Origin: Apostichopus japonicus
Lineage: Eukaryota; Echinodermata; Holothuroidea; Aspidochirotida; Stichopodidae
Direction of reading: 5' to 3'
Length of the DNA: 64,000 nt
Assembly (NCBI RefSeq): GCF_037975245.1
Contig: NC_092576.1
Span: 1,254,501 to 1,318,500 of the forward strand
The notes below the pieces were generated by a model. That model did no database searches. It worked only from the letters and a program-made list of their open reading frames with translations, and had not been told where the DNA came from. The position numbers and the translations under genes are program-made. Positions within the stretch are counted from its first letter, which is position 1, and each line of letters opens with the position of its first letter. This document shows, one piece after another, positions 11,233-26,200 of this stretch.

Positions 11233-14200
11233 GTATGAGTGATTTTGATATTTCTAAATTGAATTACTTCTTGTAGTAGTGACTAAGGTGGGCGGTTCAT
11301 TTGTAGGTTAGTACTGTGCTAAAATTAGATTTTATTTTGTTGCATAGTTAACATTGAGTGAAACTAATTTCACAAGTTTGGGATGAATTGAATTGCAATT
11401 TCATTTGTTGAAAAGGGAAATTAATGGAAAATTCTTTTGACAGATGCACAGTAATATGACATTTAAGTATTGCACACCGCCACAAAAATCATCTCTATTG
11501 TTTTCTTCTAACTCTACATACAGTTGTTTGAAGAGGCAGCTGCTTCCATGTTTGACAGTAAATTTCAGACCCTACTTTACTTCAGATGATGTAGATGCCA
11601 CCATTAAAATACTTTCCTTCCCTTGAATGATCTTTTAATTGCATGATATGAAATTACAACTGAAATGTTTGCATAGCTGTTCATATGAGTTAAAGGCTGA
11701 TCGAAGTGCCATGATGGCTTAGGTATCTTCCTTGAAAAAAACATGACTATTATGATATTACTTTCTCTGGTGTCACAGCATTCATATATTAATTTTACTA
11801 ACGTTTTAAGATGGAAAAGAGAAAATAATTTATGGCTAGAACGGGATTAAACCAGTAACCCCTGGGTTATAAACCCACTTCTGTATCTTGATATCCAACA
11901 ATCAGTTCGTAGCAATCCCTATATAGCGAATCTTTGCTGGGGGGACCCAGTCAGAAGCCACAGTACCTTGCATACCATGTAACCATGGATCAGGTACCAG
12001 TTTCATTCAATACAAACCAGGAAGTAGCAGGGAAGGGATTCCAAGAACAAAATCAGCTTTCTATATGATCATTTAAGATGTTATCTTGATGTGGTTTTCT
12101 CTTTGCAATGCAAAATCCTTGCATTTGAGCTCCACAAAGATTGAAATCTAGACATCTATCAAACAGATATCTAAAGAAATGGAAAGTTGATATTTGCCTA
12201 GTGGAATGTTGATATTTGCCAAGTGGCTTCTTAATGAGTACAAGATTCCTCTTGTATTTGGTGGTGGTGAAGGTCATCTTAGTTTCACGAGATGACAATA
12301 TGTGAAAATCTCAAGAGCTCTCTATCTAATAAAATGTAATTTGGCAAAGGTATATGCAAGGCATATCATTGCTGTTATGAACTGCAAACTTTCCATTTGC
12401 TGGATTTTTTTTGGGGATTAAATTGACCATAGAAATGACCTGGGTTGGGATGCTAATTGAATTGGCATTCCTGTTGCAACCATAAACTGAATTTGCCGGA
12501 TTCAACCATATAAAGTGTCTACATCCTGTATCTCCCAGAAAATCATTCTACAACAAATGTAATTTTGATGAATTCTAACTGAATGAAACATTGACAGCTA
12601 ATCAAAGTTTGGAAACATTCCAAGTGTTTCACATCCCAAGGATAACTTGACAAAAAGATGATCATATGAAGCTTGTGAACAACATGTGCCCTGATGACAT
12701 CACAGACTCATGCTGTGGTTCACTCTGTGGAGTAACAGATGGTGAAGTTATTCAAATTAGATTACTTTCAATCAATCAATCAACCATATCTTGACTTGGA
12801 GACAAAATATTGAGGTGCGGTTGTCAAACTTATGGTGGGAAGTAGCTTTCTCTAAGATAAGTGTGATATTTTTTGCCATTTGGATATCCCTTTAATGGAA
12901 TACTTAGGTTTGTATTCCTTATAATATATGACAACCACTGGAGGGTAACCACTCTGGTTTCCTCTAGTGCTTGCTAGTATTCATGACTACTCATTTGGAA
13001 AAAGTTTATTGCTGCAGGATTAAAAATCAAATGGCATTAAAAGTTTACAAAAATGGCTTTCTGGTTTGTTATCCTTTCTTTGAAGGTTATGCTTGCAGAA
13101 CATAGAGAGAAGGAAATTATTGCTGTTCACATTGAAAGTGTACAACGTCCATACCAGTACAAAGATGGTGGTGAATCTGCATTACAACTTAGATTTGCTC
13201 GCAGGTTGTACATGAACCTGACAGGGAAGGACATGGAAAAGAAGATGCAGGAATTAATTGCGAGAATTAAAGAGTTGATCAGTCAAGAAGACAATCAATC
13301 TCCTGGTGAGTTACAGTTAACTGACAGCATGACATGGTCAGATAATTAATTTCCATCATTTTCATAAAATGGGTTAGTTGGATAACATAATTATGGTATA
13401 CTGTTAGATTAATGAACATATTTTTCCATTCATTTCCATCATTCATTTATAACTTAGAAGATGACACGTTGAAGAGGTGTTAGGTATGTGAAGATGTGTT
13501 AGTGATCATAGTTGGAATATCTGTTGATCCAGTTGGGAAAGTACATGTCATAATAATCTCACTTAAAGTCTCTTACATCAGTCAAGGTTTCACTTGAAAA
13601 TATAAATATTAAACAAAATTTTAATATAGAAAAGTTAATGGATAACATAGTACTTGGGTTATGCACATCTTAACTGCAAGAAGAGCTGGTGTCATCTTTG
13701 AATTTAAGATGACGTAAGGTTAATATAATTAATAGACTCAAAAATGCTAGCACAGCTGGCTGTATCATTTTAGGTGCCTTTTTTTACATTCCCACACCGC
13801 CCCCTCTTTTTAGGTCAAATTTATAACAATACCACTTGAATGTGGCTGCTAGTGCAACGGTTGGCTCTATTGCCTTGCCACATTTTCGTCACCGCAATCC
13901 TGAGATTCGCATACATGATTGACTTTATGAAGTTGACTTGTAGAGAAATGAAGAAGGCTGTATGCTTTGCGTTATTTTCAGAACGTTGGATAACATTTCT
14001 TCTAAATTATAATGTGCACTCCGGGTTTCTCTGACAAAACTGAACAAACTGATTCATGATCAAGTCCTTTTTGATATGTCAGAAAGTATGTTTGTGTCCA
14101 TATTGTTTCTCAAGGTGTATACTGCCTATTAATGAATTGTCAGATATATTCAACAAAGTGCGACAGTCTAATGCCCTATTGGTAGCAGGGCATCTGAGAT

Positions 14201-17200
14201 CAATAAATGTCTTAAATCAAATGATGAAATGCAACAGCTACTGTCAAGGAATGACAAAGTGTCTTGATCTTTCCTATATTTCATTTCTTCAAGAAGAACA
14301 AGTTCCCTCTCCACTTAAACCTTCCCCTGCTCTGGAAGGAGGAGAACCATCGAAAACGAGTGCTGATAAAATGATATGAAAATATCCCAATATTTCTAAG
14401 GGAATTGAACAAAATTTTCAACAAAGTGCGACATGGTCAACAAACTTCAAGTTTGATCATACTTGTCACCATAGTTTTGTCTCAATTTGTGCAATTAATT
14501 CTTTTGTCCTGTTTGACTGCAGCTACAGAGACGAAGGATTCCCAAGTCATTCAATATTCCTGTGCCTATTGCAAAATAATTTTCAAAAAGTCCTGGCAAC
14601 AGCAACACCACACAGAGACTCAAAAGCATAAACGAAACATAGACATCAAAAAGGATGATGAAAAATGGGCCTATGGAGAACCACCATTGGGCATCACCAA
14701 TGGAAAGTTCAAACTTTGTCCAAAGTGAGTGATCTTTTCTCTATAGTATGTCTGCGATGTGGACGTTATTGTATGCAGCATGTGCTTGATTCTTAAGGCA
14801 GGATGCTTGGTTCCCTGTGAAGGTCACCAAAGGTCAGTTAGAGGCCAAAAACCAAAATATTAAAAACAGCAATAACTCCAATTGACAGGGTCCGACATGG
14901 TTGATATTTTGGGAGTAGTTATGAATGGGGTAATGGATTGTTGCCAAATATAACGGTCATGTGATCGAAGGTCAACAAAGGTCAATTAGAGGGTAAAAAA
15001 CTAGTATTTTTGCAATACCTTGAGAACCAATTGTCTGTCAAGGTTGGGGGTTACGCTATTGTAATCCAGTAGTCGACCCGCACCTGGGTGACCTTTGACC
15101 TCCGGTGACCTGTATCAGTTTTTGGGGTTATTTGAATTTTCGGGGCCATAATAGGATCTCAAAGGTACCTTCTAATCAGTGTTCGACCTATGGCCGAAAA
15201 ATTGCATAGCAACAAATTTCGACAATTGCTATACAATATTTTTGTTGCATAGCAGTTCCCCAATATTGAATAGCAGTTTTGAAACTAGAAAATGTGTGTT
15301 TATTATTATTTATACTAGTGTTGCTACGATAATCATTTTCAATCGCTATCGGCCGATATTTGCAATATCGGCAGCATATCGGGTATCGGTAAAATTTTGC
15401 CTAATTGACGAAAACAGCAAACCGATATTGAACTTTTCTTTTTAACAGCAGAGCTACCTGTACTTCTTTATACTTGCAATGATTTGTTAATCTGCCCAAG
15501 ACGATCCATTTCTTTAGTGTCAGTTAAACTCAGATTCATTTTCGATTAATATCCATGGAAACCAGACTCTCCGTAACATCTAAAAACACGTCTACGGCGC
15601 GCGAATATAACCAATGACCGTCGTGAACCTTGGCCTACACACAGCATTAGTGCAGCATATATACACTGTACTAACCATTCATTTCCTCAAAGGCCTCCGT
15701 GAAAACCTTGAACATGATGCATACAGTAACTGCACAGTTCAGCAGTGTTGGAAAACCTTGTTCAATTTCCCGCGAACACACTGCCGATTTCCCGCCGGTG
15801 TTCGCCTGCCTAGCACGCGTAACGTGCGAGCATAAAGGCGTGGTGTCCAGGGGCCCGTCTTAGGGCTATGGTGGGGTCATGGGGTAGAACCCCTCGTGGG
15901 GATCCTGGGGGAGAAAGCCCCCGAAAATTGTCATTTTTTGCGATGTCTGGCGATGCAAAAATAGCAGTTGAGGATGCAAAATACTCACAACTTTTTTTAT
16001 TTAAATTGTCACGAAACTGATGAAAATTTTAAAATGACAAGTTAAAGTAGCTATATTATGTTATAAAATGAAAAGAGATTTAATCTGTCTTTCAATCTTT
16101 AAAAAGTGCAACTTACAAAACTTCCGATATTATGAAACAAACAACATTCAGCAAAGCCCCGTTTGTAGACTGCCTAACAGTGAATAGCGTGCACTATGCG
16201 TACATTTTTACAACTGCAGTGTTTAACCCTATACCCAACTACTGTACCATGGTACATGTGCTGCGAATTTGCCCAGGTACCTTCCCAACAACTGTGAGCT
16301 CATCCCCTGTGTAACACCTGTTTGTTAAAAAAAAATTGGCACGTTGCCAGGGAACCTTTTAGTTACGTGAGATCCGTAACCGCCGAGGTGGTTAGGCTAT
16401 TTGCTTTTCACTTAACTATGGTAGGATATTATTTTTCAAGTTTTTTTTTTTGCTATACGGTCAAGTGAATAAGTTGTACATTGAGTATAAACTCAATAAA
16501 TTATAACTTCTACATTGTGATCGACAGTTCGTAAGTTAAGGTTTGAGTGTTTGCTCCCAAATCTGACTAGGAATTTGTATCGCACAAATCGGCACAATGT
16601 GCGATGCTGATTTGGAAACGTCTCGCAAGTTTGTCGTTTTGAATCGCATTTTGCGATGCGATACCGGAAAAATCGAACACTGCTTCTGATCAACATTGTT
16701 CATGGGTTGACCCCTGTGCGACCTTCGTGTGCGCAGTTATCAGAGGTCAGGGTTTTGTTTTTAATAAGTACAGTTAGGATGGTCGTACAGACTTGTAATA
16801 ATGTTTTTTGGAATCAGCATGTCACACTATATCTGACCGTGAGGTCAAAATGTGAAATGTTGAAAAAAATGCCCATTTAGGAGATAAGGGGCAAAACAAA
16901 CAAAAGGTTGTCAATATTTTGATATGTGATAGAGCTCTTTGTGCTCTACAGAAGAAACCAACTCCTACTTCAATCAGACACCCAGTTCTTAAGTTATGGG
17001 GGCCAAAAAAAGTTGGTTTTGATCTTATTAGCAATAACATTGTGTGTGTACATTGGAAAACATAACAATTTTAGGAGAGGTTTCACATCATCAAGGGGAA
17101 TATTTTTGATAAAAACCATCAGGTGATCCAAGGTCATTCAAGGTTGCTTATATGCAAAAAACTGCCAACTTTGCTAATTTTAAACTGCTAATTTTTGCAA

Positions 17201-20200
17201 CAACTTCTAGTCACGAAGTCTGACATGGCTGATATATTGGGAAAGGTTTTGAATAAGGTAGGGGCACGTTTTCTAAAATAACCGTTATGTCATTCAAGGT
17301 CATCATAGGTCAATTGCAGGTCAAAATGTGGTTTTTAATAACTTGTAAAACTCCCACTGAGAGGGTCCGACCTTGTTGACATTTGGGAATAGTTGTAAAT
17401 GGGGTAAGGGATTGTTTCCAAACGTAAAGGTCATGTGATCCAAGGTCAACAAAGGTCAATTAGTGGTTAAAAACTGGTCTTTTGCAATAACATGAAAAAA
17501 TGTCCGTCAAGGTTGGGAGTTACGCTATTGTAATCCAAAAGTCGACTCGCATCTGAGTGACCTTTGACCTCAGGTGACCTATATTATTTTCTTTGGTTAT
17601 TTGAATTTTGGTAGATATATTCGGTTCTCAAAGGTACCTTCTGTTCAATATTGTCCCTGGGTTGAACCCTGTGCGACAGGGCTCAAAATAATTTTTTGGT
17701 GACGAGGGCTCTTTTCAGCACAAGCAGATTTTTTTTACGAGGGCTGTTTTACTGATGACGGGGGCTCTTTTTGGTGTTGCGAGGGCTGTTTTTCCTGTAC
17801 AAATTGTAGCTACAAAACTGATTAATTACAACATTTTATCAGTAAAATCCATATACAGGGATGAGCCTGGGGTAAAAAAAAATCACAGAACTTTGTGGGT
17901 GATACTATACTAATGCAGAGGGCGTCAGTCAGCACGCAGTGCGACACAGTTATAGGTGGGGACCATGGGCCTGCCTTAGTGCCCAAGGTAGGGTCCATGG
18001 GCAACGCCTTGGTTGGGGTATGGGGGTCGAAGCCCCCAGAAGCTCTGAGAAAATTGAGGTTTAAAGACAACATTTTGGTGCCTATCTTATAAAGAATTTT
18101 AAATTTATTAGAACTCTCAAAGCAAAGTTTCACACTCAAAATGCGCACACTGAAGCCACATGCCTAGCCTGTCGTTTGCACCCTACTTGATTATATTCAA
18201 TCATGGCGACCCATAATTAAAAAGTTACTGTTCGTAAAATGTACACAATGGTCAGTTTTAATCTGGAATAATATTCAGCAGCTACAGCACTACACTTCTC
18301 CTCAATTGTCCCTAATCTAATGATACTAAAGTATTGAAAATCATGGGAAACTTATGAAAATATCGTTCAATATTGTTGGGAACGTTATGAAAATCCCGAG
18401 AAAAATTTACGGTATAGGCTCCAGTTTGCTTATGCTACAGTGTGTTAGGATAATAGTTTTGTCCCCCTGCAGGTTGGATATGCATCGGTAATGAAAAACA
18501 TAAATGACGGATCAAATAATATAGTAACGCTGTTGTTAGAAATTCACGGAAATTGGCAGGTGTAAATTTCGGAGGTAGAAAAGAAATCACGGAAATCCGC
18601 AATATCACATTAATATACCCCTCCCCCATTGGTTCATAGGCCTATATCTTTTTATCATGTTAGTCATTTGATCAATTCCCCTATATCGAAACAAGTCTGT
18701 TAGCTGTTCATTAATAACCCACATGGCACCATGTCCTACGACGTAAGTCAGCTGCGGTTCAGATTTTCCCATTAAAAAGGAGTCGGAAATTTCCCGCCAT
18801 TTTGTAACTAGACAGACTGCATGGTCGTTACTACGACGCAAAACTTTTCCCTCCTGCCTTTTAGGTATATTAGGAAAAACATCGCAGGAGCTTTCAATGT
18901 TAGCTCACTCTTTCCACAGTACCGTGATACACAACACCTAGCTGGGAGAAAAAAAATACACATACACGGGTGTGCGAAAAGGATCACGCGATGAACCGAT
19001 ATTTTTTTAGCTAGCTAAGTGGTTGGCTATTGAGTGTGGGTTTTCATATTGCGTTGTTGACTAGACTATTACAGTAATTAGTGTGTGAGCGAACGTACAA
19101 ACCAAGCTGTTATAACGAAAGGATCGGCAGTTAGGGTTTTTTTCAGTGATTTATTTCACAGTATTGTGTCATCTTTTTAAACGTGCGGCGCCCGTTGACT
19201 GAAAAGTACATGTGGAGGGCGATTTTAGCGTTATTTACATTTTTTTTTCGCCCCCGTGATTTCTTTTCTGGGGCGATTTTTCAACTTCATAGGGCGAATC
19301 GCCCTTCGCCCCCGTCTATTTTGAGCCCTGCTGTGCGATGTTCCTGTGCGAAGTTACCATAGGTCAAAGGTTTTGTTTGGTTTGAATAAGTACATGTGCT
19401 TATGATGGTCGTACAGACTTCTCATGTTGCTTTTTTGAATCAGTGCATCAAGCTACATCTTACTATAAGGTCAAGAGGTAAAATCTGGAAAAATATGCTC
19501 ATTTTGGGAGATATAGGGCAAAGAAAAAAGTGTGTCCAAGTGTGCTATATAGAGGGAACCAACTCCCGCTTCAATCGGACACCAGGTTCTCAAGTTATGA
19601 GGGGCCAAAGGTCGGTTTTGATACCTATTTAGCAATAACATTGTTTGTGTACATTGGAGCAAATAACTTTTTTTAGGACAGAGTGCACATCATCAAGGGG
19701 AAAAAACCATAAGGTCATCCAAGGTCATTCAAGGTTGCTTTGTATGCAAACATTTGCCAACCTATGCTAAGTTGTGAATTAAGTAGGGGCACATTTTCCA
19801 AAATAATCGTGATGTGATCCAAGGTCACCAAATGTCAATTATGGGTCAAGATGTGTTTTTTGGCAATAACTTGTGAAACTACCATTGACAGGGGCTGACA
19901 TGATTGATATTTGTGGACTGGTTGTGAAAGGGGTTAGGGATTGTTTCAAAACATAACAGTCGTGTGATCCAGGGTCAACGAAGGTCAATTAGTGGTCAAA
20001 AACTATTATTTAAATTGCAATAACTTGAGAACCAAAATGTCCATCAATCATAATTTGACACTGTTAAGTTGACTTAGCTCAAAAGACAATATTTTTGTAG
20101 CCTAATTTGTTATGATCCTGTTCTATGGGATAGAGTCTATAGACATCTGTAATAGAAAGGTAGTAGGATGTTTAATTGCTAAGAAATGAGACCTCAAAAG

Positions 20201-23200
20201 TCAAGAAATTGCCAAACTGCCAAGGTGGCGACAGATTGCAGAATTTCAAATTGTGATAAATCGGCCAATTGTGAAGCAATGCAACTGAAATTTTCAGAAT
20301 ATGCTTATTTCATGATGGTCCAATCATACAATAAATTTGGGAATTTTTAAAAGATGTCGAACTACAACTCCAAAATTTTGTGATTTGATATGGAGTGACC
20401 CATAAGTTGACTTCTCTGCAACCTTTGTGTGCTAAGTTATTAGAGATCAAGGTTTTGTTAAAATTCTTAATAAGTACAGTTAGGATGATTCTGTGATTTC
20501 TTTAAAAAGAGCCAACTCTTGCTCATATCAGTCACCTGTTCCTCAACAGGTTCTCAAAAGGACCAACGGTGGATTTGTGATAGTTTGCAATAATATTGTG
20601 TGTGTACATCGGACCACATAACAATTTAAGGGCAGTGCTGCTCCCTTGTAAATATTCCTTACAAGCAAGGAACCATAATGCCCTTAGGCTCTTGTTTGTT
20701 AAAGTAATGTCATGCATATTAATAAATGGGCAAGGCATAATGTAAAAAATGTAAAGATGGCCATATTTTGGCAACTTCTTTTGTTTTCTTTCATGTTTGG
20801 GTTGTTTATGCATTGTTAGCAAAATGTTAAAATCCCCAAAACCACTTAGAACAGGAGAACTAACTAAAAATAAAAACAAAAATTGAATGAATGTATTTAC
20901 AGCTCACATTATTGATTTTGAGAATCATCTCTCTGATTGAAGTAGGTTCCTCTCCATGCACTCCTGTCTTGAGACTGGCACCAACATTAAGAGATAACTA
21001 TGTCTTCTCACTTTCCAAAGAGATGTTCCAGAGTGGGAAAGGTGGGTGGGCTTATATGCGGTAGGTGAGTGGTTAACAAATTCCAAAACAGGTAAGTGGT
21101 TAACTTATAACACGCATTTACTTACCTCATCTACATATGCATTCAGACTAGCACTGTTGAGAAGGGGTGGGACCGGAACGCAATGTCCTGGAACACCGAG
21201 TACTGCTCTACCTTAGGAGCCCTCTGCTGAAACTGAGGGTGTGAGTTTTCCATTCCGCAGCCTTTATGACATCTTCCATTGGGACGTTTCAGAACCAAGC
21301 CCTGGCGATGGCCTGTGCCCTATAGTCTGTTCTTGACTGTCAAATGGGTCTTGATTAGATTGACAATTCAACTCAACAGAGTCTGTTTTGAGGCTGTGGT
21401 GGAGGGACGTCTTCGTAGGATGTCAGCCTTTTGACGTCCTGATTGGTTTGGTTTTCTCTAGGTACCACTTTAGTTCCCTGAATGAACATCAAAGTTTGTC
21501 CTCAGTCATCGATGTATTGAGGTTAGTGTCCGTAGGAAGATTTCCTCTTGGGTAAATAAGGATGACTGGTTCTTTGCCAGGAACTCGGGGTGAGGTGGTA
21601 GGCATATTCCACCTGGTTTGGTCGTCAAGGTGTGTAGACAGTTTCTTCTTGCTGGTGCCGCTGCCAAGAGGAAGAGTGTCTCATATGTGAGAAATTCCAA
21701 TGGGTTCAATTGGTGCAAACGTGGTTTTTCAAGGTCTTGAAGTACATTGTTAATGGACCATGTTGGAGTCAGATTCTTTGTTTGGTAGACGACAATTGCA
21801 CATGCCCTTTTATTGTTGTTGTTGCCCACAGTTGAACCGACTGAGAAGACCTTGTGAACTGCTGCAATGGATGATCTGCAGTTTTTTTATTTTGCTAACT
21901 TGTTTGCCCTCATCAAAACGTTGTGTGAAGAAGTTAGCAATTTCTGTTGCAGAAGCTTCCAGGGGACGGTGAGAGTTTGTGGCTGCCCCACGAAAAGGAC
22001 TTCGCCAATCTCAAGTCATATATGCTAGTTGTGGAGACTCTGTGCCAGCTGTTGCCAGAGCTGTAGTTTCTGGTGGAACTCCTTCTACTGCCATGTTTCC
22101 GGATAGTTACCACATTGAGAGATGTGGACTGTGAAGGTCTCTGTAGCGAACTCGGCTTCATAACTAGGTTAGTAGGGGTCCTTCTTCGGGAAGTTTGAAT
22201 GGGAGATACACAAGTAGACTTAACAGCAGCGGGACACCAAGTGTGGTTGGGCCAACATGGAGCTATCAGTGTCATATCCCCGTTCGTTCCTTGTAGCGTC
22301 ACTAGGAACATGTGTAGAAGGCGGAGGGATCGCACAGGTCAACAGGTCTGTCAAATGGACACAGGATTACATGTGTCTACCGTGCTTCTGGGTGAAAGTG
22401 TCTTGAGTAGAACAACAGGAGCTTCTTGTTGTCCACGGTTGCAAAAAGATCAAGGGATGATTACCCATGACACATGACCTGCTCATGTTTGAGAAAGAGA
22501 CAACTGTCTCTTTCCCTCTGAATAGAGATTCCGTTATCAGGCTTTCATCGCATGCTAGGTGAGAGGTGCGGAGGTCTATGTTGTGTTCGTCACACAGTAG
22601 GAAGCCCCATGTTCTCTGAACTATCGAGTGGGACTTCATTCCCCCTTCGTGGTTGATATAAGACACTGCCGTTGTGTTTCATGTTTGTAAAGAGACTATG
22701 TAGTTCTTTTGAATGGTCTGCCTGAGGCAACATTGTGTCGTTGGCCCACCAGCCGAGGAACGTCCGTTTGTCTGATGGTAGAGGGATCACTTTTGGTTTC
22801 AATGATAATTGTTACCTTTGACAGATCTCATATTTGGTAATATTCCTACGAGGCTTGCCATCAGGCCTATTAGTTTAAGCCATGCTCTCGACCTTTGAAT
22901 GTTGTTTGAATAGAACGTCCATCATTAGAAGTCTGACAGCGTCTACCCTTTCTTCTGTTAGGAGGACCCAACCCCTTTGTGGATCTAATACTGCTCCTGA
23001 GATGTTGGGTTGGTGTTAGAGATGACTTGATTAAATTGATTATCCAACCTAGGACCTTTAGGAGGGAAACTGTGAAATCTGTGTCTCTCTCTGAGTCCTC
23101 TTCCGATCTTGAGACGATCAACCAGTCGTCTATGGAGGTGAATAGTAATGTGCCCTTACTTCATAGAGACACTAGTATAGATCTGGTTACCCTAGTGAAG

Positions 23201-26200
23201 ACCCTTAGTGCTGTGAATAGGCCAAATGGTAGGGTGACACACTGGTTATCCACTCCGATGTCGTGGAAGGCCAGAAACGATTGAGGAAAGTGTTCCCATC
23301 TTTTGCCAAGAGATACAGTACTGATTTCGCTTAACTCCCGTTGAAAAAAATCAACGATCGATAACAAAAGTTAAAAATCGATAAAAAAAGTTGAAAACCG
23401 GTTAATTTCGTTGACAAGATTTAGACTACTGCGGGCACGGTTGTCAACGAAATTTCCACGAAAGTTATCGCGATCAAAAACCGCAAAGGCAATTCTAGAC
23501 ATATCAAGGTTGTGACTTGCGTTGAATCCTTAGTGTTAACTACAGCCGTTTTCAGACTCTACCAGAAGTTGCCGAGGAATATTACAAACGTTGCAAAAGT
23601 TTGATTGTATATAAGACGGAGTAAGTTCTGTACTAGGTGTTTGAAAAATGATTTGGCTAGGATAATAAAAACTAGTCTTGGTCGATCGTAACAAGCACAT
23701 TCTATGACTCTTAAGTTATAGGCTAGTATTAAACTAGGATAAGTTTAAGTTAACTCACCAAGGAACGCAGTGTCAGAAAAAACAAGAAAAAAATATCAAC
23801 AATGAAACAGTCGTAGCTGGATATCAAAGAGATCTTTATTTCCAATAAATTCCTGTGTTACTTGACGTACTACAGTACCGTTTACTACAGAACCGCACTC
23901 ACTTTCAAACTTTTCTGAGAGCGCATTCCGTCCAAAAATCTCCCCGACTTCAATGCACGCAAAAAAAAACAAAAAAAAAAACTTATTTTCCCCCTAACCT
24001 GTTACTGTAAGTTGCCCGCGAAAGCAGATGGACTGCCCTGGTAAGGTCGCAGCCTGGGTCTGGGCCACCTATAGTATGCTGCTTACATGTGCATTCCCTA
24101 CCCTGGATATCCCCACCACCAAACTTTTTTGAAAGGCTTAGTCCAATCATAAACTTGGCTTTGTCAAATTCACGCCTACCTTATGTTAATTAGCATAGTA
24201 TTTATCTTCGTGGGGGGTTTAGCACTGCAGAACCTTCATGGCTGGCTGCCTCTAGAAGCAAACATTATTTTACCCCTACTGTTCGTAATGGAATGGATGT
24301 TATCTGTTACTTAGTTAATTGAAAACCAAATATTCATTCATATATATATAAGTAGAACAATCCAGCAGGGATAGAAAGTTTATCTTAAATGAACCAATCA
24401 AAAGTAGTGCTATTAATAAAACTTGAAAACACCTGGCCAGCAAGAGAGTTACAAACAATTGTTTCCATGACTACTAAGAAAATAAAGCAGTGACTTGGGG
24501 CCCACGTTGGGTAGATTTCTGTGGAAAATGAATATATTTTCATTGCTTATTTGAGTATTGTATATTGGGAAGAGCTGATCAAACATAACTGGGGAGGGCT
24601 TTCAACTGGCCTGACGGCATGTATAAGTTTATTTTAATGAGTAGGGGGAGTTTTTATGAGTCTCCCGGTATGCGTCACATGAGAAGTAAATGTTTTGTTT
24701 TTCGGTTTTATCATCGTTTTTCAAGTGGAACAACTCATAAAATCATGTCAAATGAAAATAATATATATTTGAATATCCTTCCTTAGTTTTACTAATCAGG
24801 AATGCTTGATAAGGCATGCAATGCATCGTTCGAAAATGTAATTTTAAAGTAGAATTGAAAATGAACGACATAAAACAATATCTGTGAAGCGTGTGGAGCA
24901 CAACTTTGAATATTCGTTGTGAAAGAAAACATAATGAACGATGTTTACTGCGTAAATAAATTTCGCGGAACTGGTATAGAGAAATTACGTACTGCAGCTT
25001 ACGTCAGAAAAGCTCATAAATGACACAGGTGGATAGAGCGCATCAAAATTCGGTTTAGGAAATCCCTATGCAGCCGACAAAAGTCGATGTCTCGTTCCGT
25101 TTTCGAGTTATAAGCGATTTTGTGTTTTTGCGATATGGTTTTCAGTATATTTTCATTGAATAAGGGCGTTTTGTTGTGTGTGTTTAAATAAGGGTGTGAC
25201 CTATCAGATATTTCGCTAACCGTTTCACCGTATCGCCTCCCGGTCGGTTAAACGTTTAAACGCCGTTTCCCGATCGCGGCTTTTTCGACGCACCGTTACT
25301 GGACTTTTAATGAAAATAGGACGTTATGAGTACAATAATTAAGGTTTTCTTTTCCAGCAGGTAGCAATTCAGGCAGCAAGGCAACGATCAATGTATGTTA
25401 ATTACTTAATTAATTAGGCCCAATAATATTGCGAACCTTTCGTGTAATAATAATTGCCTAACACACATGATCAGTATTCGTGGTCTTCAGAAGTTCAGAT
25501 CACTGAATTTATATAACTCGGCCTTCGGCAACGTCGTAACTTTTGAAGAAAAAAAAACAATATATTTGTCTATCAATCACAAGATTTTAAACAAAAACTC
25601 GCATAAATTAGCAAACTTAAACACCTTTCCTACTTACTCATTAAAAGTCATGTTAAGAAAACAAATTACACACGCACGTGTTGTGCGATGGGTTGTAAAA
25701 ATCAAGCTGAAACTGGTTCGAGCATCCTCCGATTTCATTTTCTTTCTCTTGTGTCACATACATGATACAGTACCTTACATTTGATACAAAAGTTACTTCA
25801 AACAACAACTTCCCAAAATTTGTGTCGCAATAGGTTAAGATTTAACCACGCTGCGCAGTACCATTCATAATTTGCATATTACACTCGGCGTCCAGATGGC
25901 GGGAGAATATAACATCATGTTCAATGTGTTGTGTCGTTCCCATGGTGCGATGAACTTTGGCAAGTTGCCAAGTTCGAATGTCAATGACCTACTTATGTTC
26001 TGTGACCAATGTCAGTGGGAATTATGTGTGTAAAAACTCGGGTTTTTCCATTTGTTTTATATATAGAAATTTTTCCGTAAGCGGAGCGAATTTTAGGGCC
26101 TGAGAGAACAAACTGGCCTTGTGTTGTTAATGTTATGACGGTACTTTCTAGAACGGCCATTTGCGTCTTTTGGGGTCAACATATTTTCACACGGGGTTTC

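Noticed and set aside
22199-22477. Plus-strand frames across 21.7-23.3 kb
   Set aside because: Antisense shadows of the DIRS-like element, whose recognisable motifs are all on the minus strand.
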